From positions 1 through 9,433 of the forward strand of contig CALCIB010000076.1 of assembly GCA_937907525.1 (NCBI GenBank): a stretch of 9,433 bases of DNA, given 5' to 3'. The notes below the pieces were generated by a model. It was not told where the DNA came from. It did not search any database and worked only from the letters and a program-made list of their open reading frames with translations. A program made the translations under genes and the position numbers. This DNA comes from an uncultured Planctomycetales bacterium. Lineage in GTDB: Bacteria > Planctomycetota > Planctomycetia > Isosphaerales > Isosphaeraceae. Positions 1 to 6,782 of the stretch are shown here, piece by piece (within the stretch, counting starts at the first letter, position 1; every line of letters starts with the position of its first letter).

Positions 1-40
1 CGCGGGGGAAGGTGGCCCGAAGGGCCGGATGAGGGGGGGG
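1..40. repeat. Partial double-hairpin repeat element (left copy, window-edge truncated)
   Basis: The element reads as the 3' half of one hairpin (bases 1-12, G-rich, its partner lying outside the window), then a small stem GGCCC/GGGCC with a GAA loop (14-26), then the box GGATGAG (27-33) and a run of G. The same order of parts occurs at 4936-4983 and, inverted, at 213-260 and 5011-5057. This looks like a dispersed REP-like intergenic element. Its membership is inferred from shared architecture and the GATGAG box, and the copy number in the genome cannot be seen here. Confidence 0.6.
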
Positions 41-44
41 CGAG

Positions 45-107
45 CCAGAAGGCCGTCGGGATCCCGAGTCGCCTTGGACCGACCCTCGACGTTCCGACGG
101 CTTCTGG
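45..107. repeat. Bulged inverted repeat, about 14 bp stem
   Basis: CCAGAAGGCCGTCGG (45-59) pairs with CCGACGGCTTCTGG (94-107) except for one bulged G at about 52, leaving a 34-base loop that itself contains the palindrome GGGATCCC (58-65). The right arm can also pair with GACCAGA at 136-142, so two stems would compete. No gene overlaps it convincingly. It could be a structured RNA segment, a terminator-like fold of an upstream gene, or a decayed repeat. Confidence 0.45.
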
Positions 108-212
108 TCGCGTCGTCCCCCTTGTATGTCCGAAGGACCAGAGTGACGGTGTTGAAGCTCGGGGTTTTCCACGAAAAACGATCGCGAATCGCCCCGGGCG
201 GAAACACAGTCG

Positions 213-260
213 CTCATCTGACGCCTTCGGCGTCTGTCTTCCCCCGCGAGGGGGGAAGAC
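213..260. repeat. Double-hairpin repeat element (inverted copy)
   Basis: CTCATC (213-218) is followed by a stem GACGCC/GGCGTC with a TTC loop (220-234) and then a 10-bp stem GTCTTCCCCC/GGGGGAAGAC (236-260). This is the mirror arrangement of the element at 1-40, so the two form a convergent pair about 170 bp apart. The stems differ in sequence from the other copies but keep perfect pairing. The rest of 1-364 shows no convincing gene: the open frames there lack conserved protein features and run through these repeats. Confidence 0.55.
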
Positions 261-329
261 TGTTATGGTCGTCGTTCACCCTTATGGGACTGACTCTAAG
301 TCGCGCGGGCCCGGTCGGCAACGGCCTGC

Positions 330-365
330 TTGCCGCACCCTCGACGGCCTGATACACTGGCCGCA
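330..365 (+). promoter_or_regulatory. Candidate sigma70-type promoter giving a leaderless mRNA
   Basis: A -35-like TTGCCG (330-335), a 17-bp spacer and an extended -10 (TG at 350-351 followed by A and TACACT at 353-358) lie directly before the glycosylase gene. A start six bases after the -10 would fall at about 365, the A of the ATG. The bases before the ATG (CTGGCCGC) contain no Shine-Dalgarno sequence, which fits leaderless translation. Each hexamer matches consensus at 4 of 6 positions, so the call rests on spacing, the TG motif and position. Confidence 0.45.
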
Positions 366-940
366 TGGACATATTGCCGCGCGCGTTTTACGACCGGATG
401 GCGGACGAGGTCGCGCCCGATCTTTTGGGGATGCACCTGGTCCGGACCATTGGCGAGGAGACGTTGATCGGTCGGATCGTGGAGGCGGAGGCGTATCTGG
501 GTCCGCCGGACCTGGCGGCGCATGCGTCGAAGGGGAACACCAGGCGGACGAGCGTCATGTTCGGGCCGCCGGGGCACGCCTACGTCTATTTGATCTACGG
601 GATGTACCACTGCCTCAACGCCGTGGCCGGTCCCGGCGAGTACGCCTCGGCGGTGTTGCTGCGGGCGGTGGAGCCGGTGGCGGGGATCGTCGGCGCCACC
701 AACGGGCCGGGGCGGCTCTGCCGCGCGATGCGGATCGATCTTTCGCTCTACGGCCACGATCTTTGCGAGGGCGAATTGACCATCGTCCGGCCGCCGGAGG
801 GGCCCGGATCGTTCGAGATCGAGCGGAGCCCGCGGGTGGGCGTCGACTACGCCAAGGAGTGGGCGCCGAAGCCGTTGCGGTTCACGATCGCCGGCAACCC
901 TCACGTCTCCAGGGCCCCCAGGCCGAAGCGACCGACTTGA
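365..940 (+). CDS. DNA-3-methyladenine glycosylase (AAG/MPG family)
   Basis: This 191-aa protein is a monofunctional base-excision repair glycosylase of the AAG/MPG fold, which removes 3-methyladenine, hypoxanthine and related damaged purines. Aligning motifs by eye to human AAG gives VEAEAY with catalytic Glu42 (human E125) and Tyr44 (Y127), His53 (H136), VYLIYGMYHCLN with Tyr75 (Y159), the DNA-intercalating Tyr78 (Y162) and Asn85 (N169), and LLRAVEP with Arg100 (R182). NGPGRLCRAM (113-122) is also typical. The length is normal for the compact bacterial form. The ATG at 365 has no Shine-Dalgarno and sits at the expected transcription start of the promoter at 330-358. The racemase gene follows 31 bp downstream on the same strand, so they may share a transcript, but I see no functional link between them. 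Confidence 0.93.
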   Translation: MDILPRAFYDRMADEVAPDLLGMHLVRTIGEETLIGRIVEAEAYLGPPDLAAHASKGNTRRTSVMFGPPGHAYVYLIYGMYHCLNAVAGPGEYASAVLLRAVEPVAGIVGATNGPGRLCRAMRIDLSLYGHDLCEGELTIVRPPEGPGSFEIERSPRVGVDYAKEWAPKPLRFTIAGNPHVSRAPRPKRPT

Positions 941-971
941 CGCCGCCGGCCGCCGATCGGATGCTGTCGCC

Positions 972-2084
972 ATGCGTATCGAACAGATCGACCTCGCCGT
1001 CGTCCGCCTGCCGTTGGTCCGCCCGTTCCAGACCAGCTCCAGCCGCAAGGACCATCTGGACCACATCCTGGTCCGGGTGCTGGCCGACGGCGTGGAGGGC
1101 TGGGGCGAGTGCGCCAGTCCGTCGGACCCGTTCTACTGTCCCGAGACCACCGAGACCTGCTGGCATATCCTTCACGACTTCCTCGCGCCGATGACCCTGG
1201 GGAAGCCCTGGGAAAGCATCGAGGAGTTGGTGGGCCTTTACAGGAAGGTGAAGGGGAACGGGTTCGCCCGCGCCGGCCTGGAAACGGCCTGCTGGGACGC
1301 GCTGGCGCGGTCGCGGGGCGAGCCGCTGCACCGACTTCTGGGAGGGACGCGGACGGAAGTCCTCTCCGGGGTCAGCCTGGGGATCGAGTCGAGCGTCGAG
1401 GCGGTGTTCGCCAACGTCGACCGGTTTCTGGCCGAGGGCTACCGTCGAATCAAGTTGAAGATCGCGCCGGGGTGGGACGTCGACGTCGTCCGCCGGGTCC
1501 GCGAGCGGTATCCGGACGTTCCCTTGCAGGTCGACGCCAACTCGGCCTACACGCTGGACGACGTCGACGTGCTCAAGAAGCTGGACGACTTCGACCTGCT
1601 GTTGATCGAGCAGCCGCTGGCGCACGACGACATCATCGACCACGCGACGCTGCAAGCTGCGCTCAGGACGCCGGTCTGCCTGGACGAGAGCATCCACTCG
1701 GCCGACGACGCCCGCAAGGCGCTTGATTTGAATGCGTGCCGGGCGATCAATATCAAGGTGAGTCGGGTCGGCGGGTTGTTGGAGGCGCGTCGGATTCACG
1801 ACGTCTGCCACGCCCGGGGCGTGCCGGTTTGGTGCGGCGGGATGCACGAGTTCGGCGTCGGCCGCGCGGCGAACGTGGCCGCGGCCAGCCTTCCCGGCTA
1901 CTCGCTTCCCGGCGACGTCTCCGGCTCCGACAAGTATTATCATGAGGACGTCGTGGAGCCGCCGATCCTGGCGACCAATGGCGCGATCGCCGTCTTCGAC
2001 GGGCCGGGCCTGGGCGTCGAGCCGGTCCCGGATCGAATCCGGAAGCATACCCTCCGCGCCGCGACGCTCCGCGCCGACGGCTGA
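972..2084 (+). CDS. N-acylamino acid racemase / o-succinylbenzoate synthase (enolase superfamily)
   Basis: This 370-aa muconate-lactonizing-subgroup enzyme has an N-terminal capping domain (about 1-125) and a TIM barrel (about 130-345). All catalytic parts are visible: the KLK motif at 161-163 (Lys163 general acid/base), metal ligands Asp188 (VDAN), Glu213 (IEQP) and Asp238 (LDES), and Lys262 in NIKVSRVGG. Spacing is almost identical to the bifunctional Amycolatopsis NAAAR/OSBS (K163, D189, E214, D239, K263). The C-terminal GRAANVAAASLPG...LPGDVSGSDKYY block is also typical. In the GGM-x-E-x-G loop (289-295) it has His292 and Phe294. The family makes o-succinylbenzoate for menaquinone or racemises N-succinyl/N-acyl amino acids. 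The M20 peptidase gene 25 bp downstream and the lack of men genes here favour racemase. Automatic annotation would likely say menC, but a symbol is withheld because the activity is ambiguous. Confidence 0.88.
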   Translation: MRIEQIDLAVVRLPLVRPFQTSSSRKDHLDHILVRVLADGVEGWGECASPSDPFYCPETTETCWHILHDFLAPMTLGKPWESIEELVGLYRKVKGNGFARAGLETACWDALARSRGEPLHRLLGGTRTEVLSGVSLGIESSVEAVFANVDRFLAEGYRRIKLKIAPGWDVDVVRRVRERYPDVPLQVDANSAYTLDDVDVLKKLDDFDLLLIEQPLAHDDIIDHATLQAALRTPVCLDESIHSADDARKALDLNACRAINIKVSRVGGLLEARRIHDVCHARGVPVWCGGMHEFGVGRAANVAAASLPGYSLPGDVSGSDKYYHEDVVEPPILATNGAIAVFDGPGLGVEPVPDRIRKHTLRAATLRADG

Positions 2085-2109
2085 ACCGAGTACCGAGACC
2101 GAGACCGCC

Positions 2110-3237
2110 ATGGATCCCAACGCCGTCGGCGCGTTCGTCGCGGAACGACTGGAAGAGTACCTCGCCGAGCTTAAGGCGCTGGTGGAACACGAATCTCCCA
2201 GCGGCGATAAGTCGCGGTTGGACGCGCTGGCCGATAAGATCGTCGCGCGCTGGGAGGAGCTTGGCGGCCGGGTCGAGCGCGTCGACGGCGGCCATCTCGT
2301 CGGTCGGTTCTTCACGGCGGCCCCAGGGAAGCCGGCGCTCGTGGTCGGTCATTTCGACACCGTCTGGCCCGTCGGCACGATCGAGCGATTGCCCTGGCGT
2401 CGCGAGGGGGAGCGGATTTACGGTCCCGGCGTCTATGACATGAAGGCGAGTTTGGTGCTGGTCGCCGCGGCGCTGGAGGGTTTGGCGGCGGCGGGGGCGT
2501 CGCCGAGTCGACCGGTGACGGTCGTCTTCACTTCCGACGAGGAGGTGGGGAGCAAGACGTCGCGGGCGTTGATCGAGGAGCAGGCGCGGCGGAGCGCCTT
2601 CGCCCTGGTCTTGGAGCCGCCGTTGGCCGGCGGCGCGTTGAAGACGGCGCGCAAGGGGGTGGGGAGGTTCGAGGTGGAGGTCGCCGGCAGGGCGGCGCAC
2701 GCGGGGATCGCGCCGGAGGAGGGGGCGAGCGCGATCGTCGAGTTGGCCCATCAGATCTTGAAGATTCAATCGTTCAACGATCCGGAATCCGGGACGACGG
2801 TGAACGTGGGGACGGTTCGGGGGGGGACGACGCCGAACGTGGTGCCGGCGAGCGCCTCGGCCGCGGTCGATGCCCGCGCCGCGACCGTCGCGGGGGCCCA
2901 GACGCTGGAGGCGGCGATGGCCGGCCTGGCGGCGGTCACGCCCGGGACCCGCGTGTCGATCGCCGGCGGCTTCAACCGACCGCCGATGGAGCGGACGGCG
3001 GCGATCGCCGCGTTGTTCGAGCGGGCGCGCGCGATCGGCGCGACGCTGGGGTTGAAGCTGATCGAGGCCGCCACCGGCGGCGGCAGCGACGGCAATTTCA
3101 TCGCGGCCGTCGGGACTCCGGTCCTCGACGGCCTGGGGACGCTCGGCGGCGGCGCCCACGCCGACGACGAACACGTTCTCTTTCAGACCGTCCCCGAACG
3201 CGCGGCGCTGCTGGCCGCGCTTTGGATGGGGCTTTGA
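2110..3237 (+). CDS. M20 family metallopeptidase (carboxypeptidase G2-like)
   Basis: This 375-aa cytosolic di-zinc hydrolase has an M20 catalytic domain split by a lid/dimerisation domain (about 180-290). Ligands are all present: His81 and Asp83 in VVGHFDTV, bridging Asp110 in GPGVYDMK, catalytic Glu144 and zinc-binding Glu145 in SDEEVGS, Glu169 in LVLEP, and His350 in GGAHADDE. The RKGVGRFEVEVAGRAAHAG segment (181-199) matches the glutamate-carboxypeptidase/ArgE/DapE-type lid. The open frame extends upstream into the racemase gene, but the ATG at 2110 begins where family homology starts and leaves a 25-bp gap. Closest biochemical relatives cleave N-acyl or folyl amino acids. Beside the racemase, a role removing the acyl group from N-acyl-L-amino acids is a reasonable inference. 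No signal peptide is seen. Confidence 0.88.
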   Translation: MDPNAVGAFVAERLEEYLAELKALVEHESPSGDKSRLDALADKIVARWEELGGRVERVDGGHLVGRFFTAAPGKPALVVGHFDTVWPVGTIERLPWRREGERIYGPGVYDMKASLVLVAAALEGLAAAGASPSRPVTVVFTSDEEVGSKTSRALIEEQARRSAFALVLEPPLAGGALKTARKGVGRFEVEVAGRAAHAGIAPEEGASAIVELAHQILKIQSFNDPESGTTVNVGTVRGGTTPNVVPASASAAVDARAATVAGAQTLEAAMAGLAAVTPGTRVSIAGGFNRPPMERTAAIAALFERARAIGATLGLKLIEAATGGGSDGNFIAAVGTPVLDGLGTLGGGAHADDEHVLFQTVPERAALLAALWMGL

Positions 3238-3287
3238 CGATCGCGCCGCGCTCCGTCGAAAATCGGGCGCCCGGAGGGATGGGAACC

Positions 3288-3319
3288 ACCGAGACACGGA
3301 GAAGAGAGAAGAAGAGGAC
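3288..3319. repeat. Purine-rich ACCGAGACACGGAGA-type tract
   Basis: The stretch has short iterations (GAGACACGGAGA, then GAAGAGAGAAGAAGAG) on one strand and ends where the AT-rich inverted repeat begins. Its purine bias and GA-rich iteration are unlike the flanking coding DNA. It may be part of the same dispersed intergenic unit as 3321-3402. From the minus strand it forms a pyrimidine-rich tail after that hairpin. Confidence 0.35.
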
Positions 3320-3320
3320 G

Positions 3321-3402
3321 ATCCACAGATTACCCAGATTAACGCAGATTATATAAGAGTGGTTGATTTAATAATCTGCGTTAATCTGGGTAATCTGTGG
3401 AT
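3321..3402. repeat. Perfect 32-bp AT-rich inverted repeat between convergent genes
   Basis: Bases 3321-3352 are exactly repeated in inverted orientation at 3371-3402, with an 18-base spacer (3353-3370). Each arm holds three CAGATTA units at 9-10-base steps (3326, 3335 and 3345 in the left arm). The arms are about 40% G+C in a roughly 70% G+C window. It lies between the convergent M20 and hemG genes. Either transcript would fold a very long hairpin there, followed by a T-rich run on the plus side (3408-3419) and a pyrimidine-rich run on the minus side, so it could act as a bidirectional terminator. The composition and internal iteration also fit a dispersed repeat. The rest of 3238-3433 holds nothing else I can name. 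Confidence 0.85.
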
Positions 3403-3433
3403 AGACTTTTCCTTGTCTTACAGTCGGGCCCGT

Positions 3434-4900
3434 TCAGGCGGCGGCGACGCCGCCGGGGCCGGCGAGGCGGGCGAGGACGGCGTCGGCGGCGGCCTCGGCG
3501 GCGCGGACGCAGTCGGGGATGCCGACGCCGTCGAGGGCGGCCCCGGCCAGGAACAGCCCCGGGTGCATCGCGACCTTGCGTCGGATCGTCGCCGCGGCCT
3601 CCTGATGGCCCAGGACGTACTGGGGCATCGCGCGCGGGTGGCGGGCGACGTCCATGAGGATCGGCTCGCCGCGGGCCCCGATCAACTCGGCCAGCTCGGC
3701 GACGACGATCCGGCGAATCTCGTCGTCGTCCGCCTCCAGGAGTTCGGGCCGGGCGTCTCCTCCCAGAAAGACGCGGATCAGGGCCGTCTTCTCCGGGGCG
3801 CGGCGGGGGAACTTCACGTTGAGGAACGACGCGGCGAAGGCCGCTCGGTTCTCGATCGCGGGCGTGACGAAGCCGAAGCCGTCCAGCGGGTGCCGGACCC
3901 GGTCGCGGCGGTAGGCGACGTTGACGATGATCGTCGAGGCGTAGGGGATCGACCGCAGTTGCAAGGCCAGCGAAGGATCGCGACCGTCGAGCAGGCGGGC
4001 CGCGGCGTGGGCCTCGGTGGTCACGACGACGGCGTCGGCCTCGATCGCCGGGCCGTCCAGCGGCTCCACCAGCCAGCCGGGCCCGTGGCTCGTCCGGCTC
4101 AGCCGGCGAACCGTCGCGCCGAGTCGGATCGTCCCCGGCTTCAGTCCGGCGGCCAGCGCCCGCGGCAGTTCCTCCATGCCGTCGGCCAGGGTGACGAACG
4201 ACCCGAAGCGCGCGCCGGAGTACTCGGTCTCGACCCAGTCGTCGGCCTCCTTGCGGCGTCGTCGCGCGGCGCGGATCAGGCCGCCGTGCTCGCGCTCCAT
4301 CTCCAAGAACCGCGGCAGGGTCGCCCGGAGGCTCAGGTTGTTGGGATCGCCGGCGTAGACCCCGGCCACCAGGGGTTGGACCAGGCGGTCGAACGCCTCC
4401 CGTCCCAACCGACGGCGGGCGAACGCCGCCAGGCTCTCGTCGGCGTCGGTATCCCGCCTGGGGATCAGGGTCTCCAGCAGCAGCCGGAGCTTCCCCCAGG
4501 GGGAGAGGAGCGGCGTGGTCAGGATCGGCGCGATCCGGCTGGGGGCCATCAGGACGAACCCCTCCGGCGCGGGGGTCAGCTTCCCCTTGCGGACGACGAA
4601 CGACCGCCGGTGCGACGTCGCGGCCTCGACGAGTCGGTCCTCCAGGCCCAGCCGTCGGCAAAGGTCCAGGGCCCAGGGCTTGTTGGTGATGAACGAGTCC
4701 GGCCCGCGCTCCAGGGTGAAGCCGTCGCGACGTTCGGTGGCGATCACCCCTCCCACGCGGTTCCCGGCCTCCAGCAGCACGACCTCGACCGGCCGCCGCC
4801 CGGCGGAGGATCGCTGAAGGCGGTCGGCGACGGCCAGGCCCGAAAGCCCCCCGCCGATCACCACCACCCGATCCGCCTTGCGTTCGATCGCAGTCGCCAT
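3434..4900 (-). CDS. hemG: Oxygen-dependent protoporphyrinogen/coproporphyrinogen oxidase (HemG/HemY family)
   Basis: This 488-aa FAD enzyme carries out the six-electron oxidation of protoporphyrinogen IX (or coproporphyrinogen III in the coproporphyrin branch) late in haem synthesis. The N-terminal dinucleotide-binding motif VVVIGGGLSGLAVA (12-25) leads to LLEAGNRVGG (42-51) and LERGPDSF (63-70). The middle has LVQPLVAGVYAGDP. The C-terminal FAD motif is LFLAGAALDGVGIPDCVRAAEAAA (449-472). Length is normal for the HemY type. Start: the frame stays open upstream to a GTG at 5011, but that extension is encoded by the hairpin repeat and translates it, so the ATG at 4900 just before the FAD motif is preferred. 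The Shine-Dalgarno is weak. It is the last gene of the hemE cluster. Which porphyrinogen is used cannot be told from sequence alone. Confidence 0.9.
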   Translation of the reverse strand: MATAIERKADRVVVIGGGLSGLAVADRLQRSSAGRRPVEVVLLEAGNRVGGVIATERRDGFTLERGPDSFITNKPWALDLCRRLGLEDRLVEAATSHRRSFVVRKGKLTPAPEGFVLMAPSRIAPILTTPLLSPWGKLRLLLETLIPRRDTDADESLAAFARRRLGREAFDRLVQPLVAGVYAGDPNNLSLRATLPRFLEMEREHGGLIRAARRRRKEADDWVETEYSGARFGSFVTLADGMEELPRALAAGLKPGTIRLGATVRRLSRTSHGPGWLVEPLDGPAIEADAVVVTTEAHAAARLLDGRDPSLALQLRSIPYASTIIVNVAYRRDRVRHPLDGFGFVTPAIENRAAFAASFLNVKFPRRAPEKTALIRVFLGGDARPELLEADDDEIRRIVVAELAELIGARGEPILMDVARHPRAMPQYVLGHQEAAATIRRKVAMHPGLFLAGAALDGVGIPDCVRAAEAAADAVLARLAGPGGVAAA

Positions 4901-4935
4901 CAGTTTGATATTCCCACGGACCAACGCCTGACATT

Positions 4936-5057
4936 CCTTCTCCCCTTGTGGGAGAAGGTGGCCGAAGGCCGGATGAGGGGGGGCGCTTCCAGGAGCTTCC
5001 GGTCGCGCCACCCCTCATCCGCCCCTCCGGGGCACCTTCTCCCACAAGGGGAGAAGG
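4936..5057. repeat. Compound inverted pair of double-hairpin repeat elements
   Basis: The left copy has a 9-bp stem CCTTCTCCC/GGGAGAAGG (4936-4958), a small stem GGCC-GAA-GGCC (4960-4970) and GGATGAGGGG (4971-4980). The right copy is inverted: CCCCTCATCC (5011-5020), GCCCC-TCC-GGGGC (5021-5033) and CCTTCTCCC/GGGAGAAGG (5035-5057). Outer arms 4936-4959 and 5034-5057 are perfect 24-base reverse complements. Only the small stem differs, with matching changes on both sides. The unit fills most of the gap (4901-5119) between the membrane-protein gene and hemG, so it would lie within the hem transcript. It resembles paired REP/BIME-type elements and may stabilise or partly terminate the message. 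Confidence 0.8.
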
Positions 5058-5119
5058 GGGGATGACGCTCTTGGCAACCGCAAATGCAAGCCGTGCCGAA
5101 CACTGTCGCCACCGACCCT

Positions 5120-5503
5120 CTATTTTCGCCGATCCCTCGCCGTTTCGCCAGGGGACGTTGGCGCTTCGGCTCCATCCTCCGGCGCGCCTGGGGGCGCCTG
5201 TGCCGGTCGACCCGCCCCGGCGATCCAGCCCCGGCCGAGCGCGACCGATAGCGCCAGCCCGGCCAGGGCCGCGACCGTCATCGGGGCCGCGGCGATCAGG
5301 ATCAGATCGGAGACCGGCTCGTGGACCAGCGGCGCGACGTATCTCGCCAGCGATTTCGCGCTCCCGTCGCCCTTGTAATCGTGCATCGTCACGGATAGGT
5401 GGTCGCTGATCCCTTGCGGCGCCATCCACCAGATGAAGGCCGCCCAGAGCAGGGACGCGAGGAACGCGACCGCCAGAAGCCAGGTTGAAACCCTCGCGAC
5501 CAT
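5120..5503 (-). CDS. Small two-helix membrane protein in the hem cluster, function unknown
   Basis: This 127-aa protein has two predicted membrane segments: residues 6-27 (WLLAVAFLASLLWAAFIWWM) and about 66-90 (DLILIAAAPMTVAALAGLAL). They are joined by a soluble loop (28-65), and the C-terminus (95-127) is Pro/Ala/Glu-rich and likely disordered. I do not recognise a family. It is not HemJ, as it lacks that protein's helices and conserved histidine. The ATG at 5503 has the clearest ribosome-binding site in the window (GGGAGGAC, 4-5 bases upstream). It starts 22 bp after the hemE stop, so translation in one operon is very likely. The downstream hemG gene is separated by 219 bp containing the hairpin repeat. 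A link to tetrapyrrole synthesis is suggested only by position. Confidence 0.75.
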   Translation of the reverse strand: MVARVSTWLLAVAFLASLLWAAFIWWMAPQGISDHLSVTMHDYKGDGSAKSLARYVAPLVHEPVSDLILIAAAPMTVAALAGLALSVALGRGWIAGAGRPAQAPPGAPEDGAEAPTSPGETARDRRK

Positions 5504-5505
5504 CG

Positions 5506-5517
5506 CGTCCTCCCTCC
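5506..5517 (-). promoter_or_regulatory. Strong ribosome binding site of the membrane-protein gene
   Basis: On the minus strand GGAGGGAGGA lies just before the ATG at 5503. It is far stronger than the sites of hemE and hemG, and it supports the chosen start and the gene being real. Confidence 0.6.
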
Positions 5518-5525
5518 GCCGGCGT

Positions 5526-6596
<1,071 letters not shown>

Positions 6597-6618
6597 CGGT
6601 CGAACGGTCCCAGAGGGC

Positions 6619-6698
6619 GAGGGGGAATCCACGACCCTCCATCCTACCGAATCCCCCTCGTCTCGACGAGACACCGCACGCTCGGCCTCCCGCGTGCG
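6619..6698 (-). promoter_or_regulatory. Cluster of inverted repeats upstream of hemE
   Basis: Three inverted repeats lie in the 186-bp divergent gap (6597-6782): GAGGGGGA/TCCCCCTC (6619-6626 with 6652-6659), the near-palindrome GTCTCGACGAGAC (6660-6672) and CGCACGC/GCGTGCG (6675-6681 with 6692-6698). An AT-rich patch follows at 6698-6714 and could hold promoter elements for either gene, but no good -35/-10 pair was found on either strand. If hemE transcription starts in or beyond that patch, its leader would be folded. GTCTCGACGAGAC could also be a repressor operator. If the GTG at 6674 is the true hemE start, part of this is coding. Confidence 0.35.
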
Positions 6699-6782
6699 TA
6701 TTAACAGGTATCAACGAGCAGGCGATCGCGGCGACCGCGGCCGCCCACCCCTCTCGGTTTCGCGATAACACTGGATGGTTTT

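Noticed and set aside
29..352. Open frame of 107 aa in the left region
   Set aside because: It runs through two hairpin repeats, has no conserved features, and overlaps the promoter of the glycosylase gene.
882..2315. Long minus-strand frame (477 aa) antisense to the racemase gene
   Set aside because: No recognisable motifs. The plus-strand frame carries a complete set of enolase-superfamily catalytic residues, so this is a shadow.
2110..3237. Assignment of the M20 protein specifically as DapE, ArgE or folate-cleaving CPG2
   Set aside because: The conserved zinc ligands are common to all of these. Nothing visible separates the substrates, so only the family is called.
4901..5011. N-terminal extension of hemG to a GTG at 5011
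   Set aside because: The extra 37 residues are the translation of the hairpin repeat (PPHPAFGHLLPQGEK). The FAD motif begins right after the ATG at 4900, as is usual for the family.
4936..5057. CRISPR array or integron attC site
   Set aside because: There are only two copies in inverted orientation, no regular spacers, and no cas or integrase gene nearby.
3359..5065. Long plus-strand open frame (568 aa) antisense to hemG
   Set aside because: It mirrors hemG codons, shows repetitive Gly/Arg/Asp/Gln-rich translation without any domain, and its first codons lie in the AT-rich palindrome. High-GC genes commonly leave such open antisense frames.
6722..6729. GCGATCGC octamer, also near 3000 and 9180, resembling the cyanobacterial HIP1 repeat
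   Set aside because: Three copies in 9.4 kb of GC-rich DNA is only mildly above expectation. Two are explained by Ala-Ile-Ala coding runs, and nothing else suggests a cyanobacterium.
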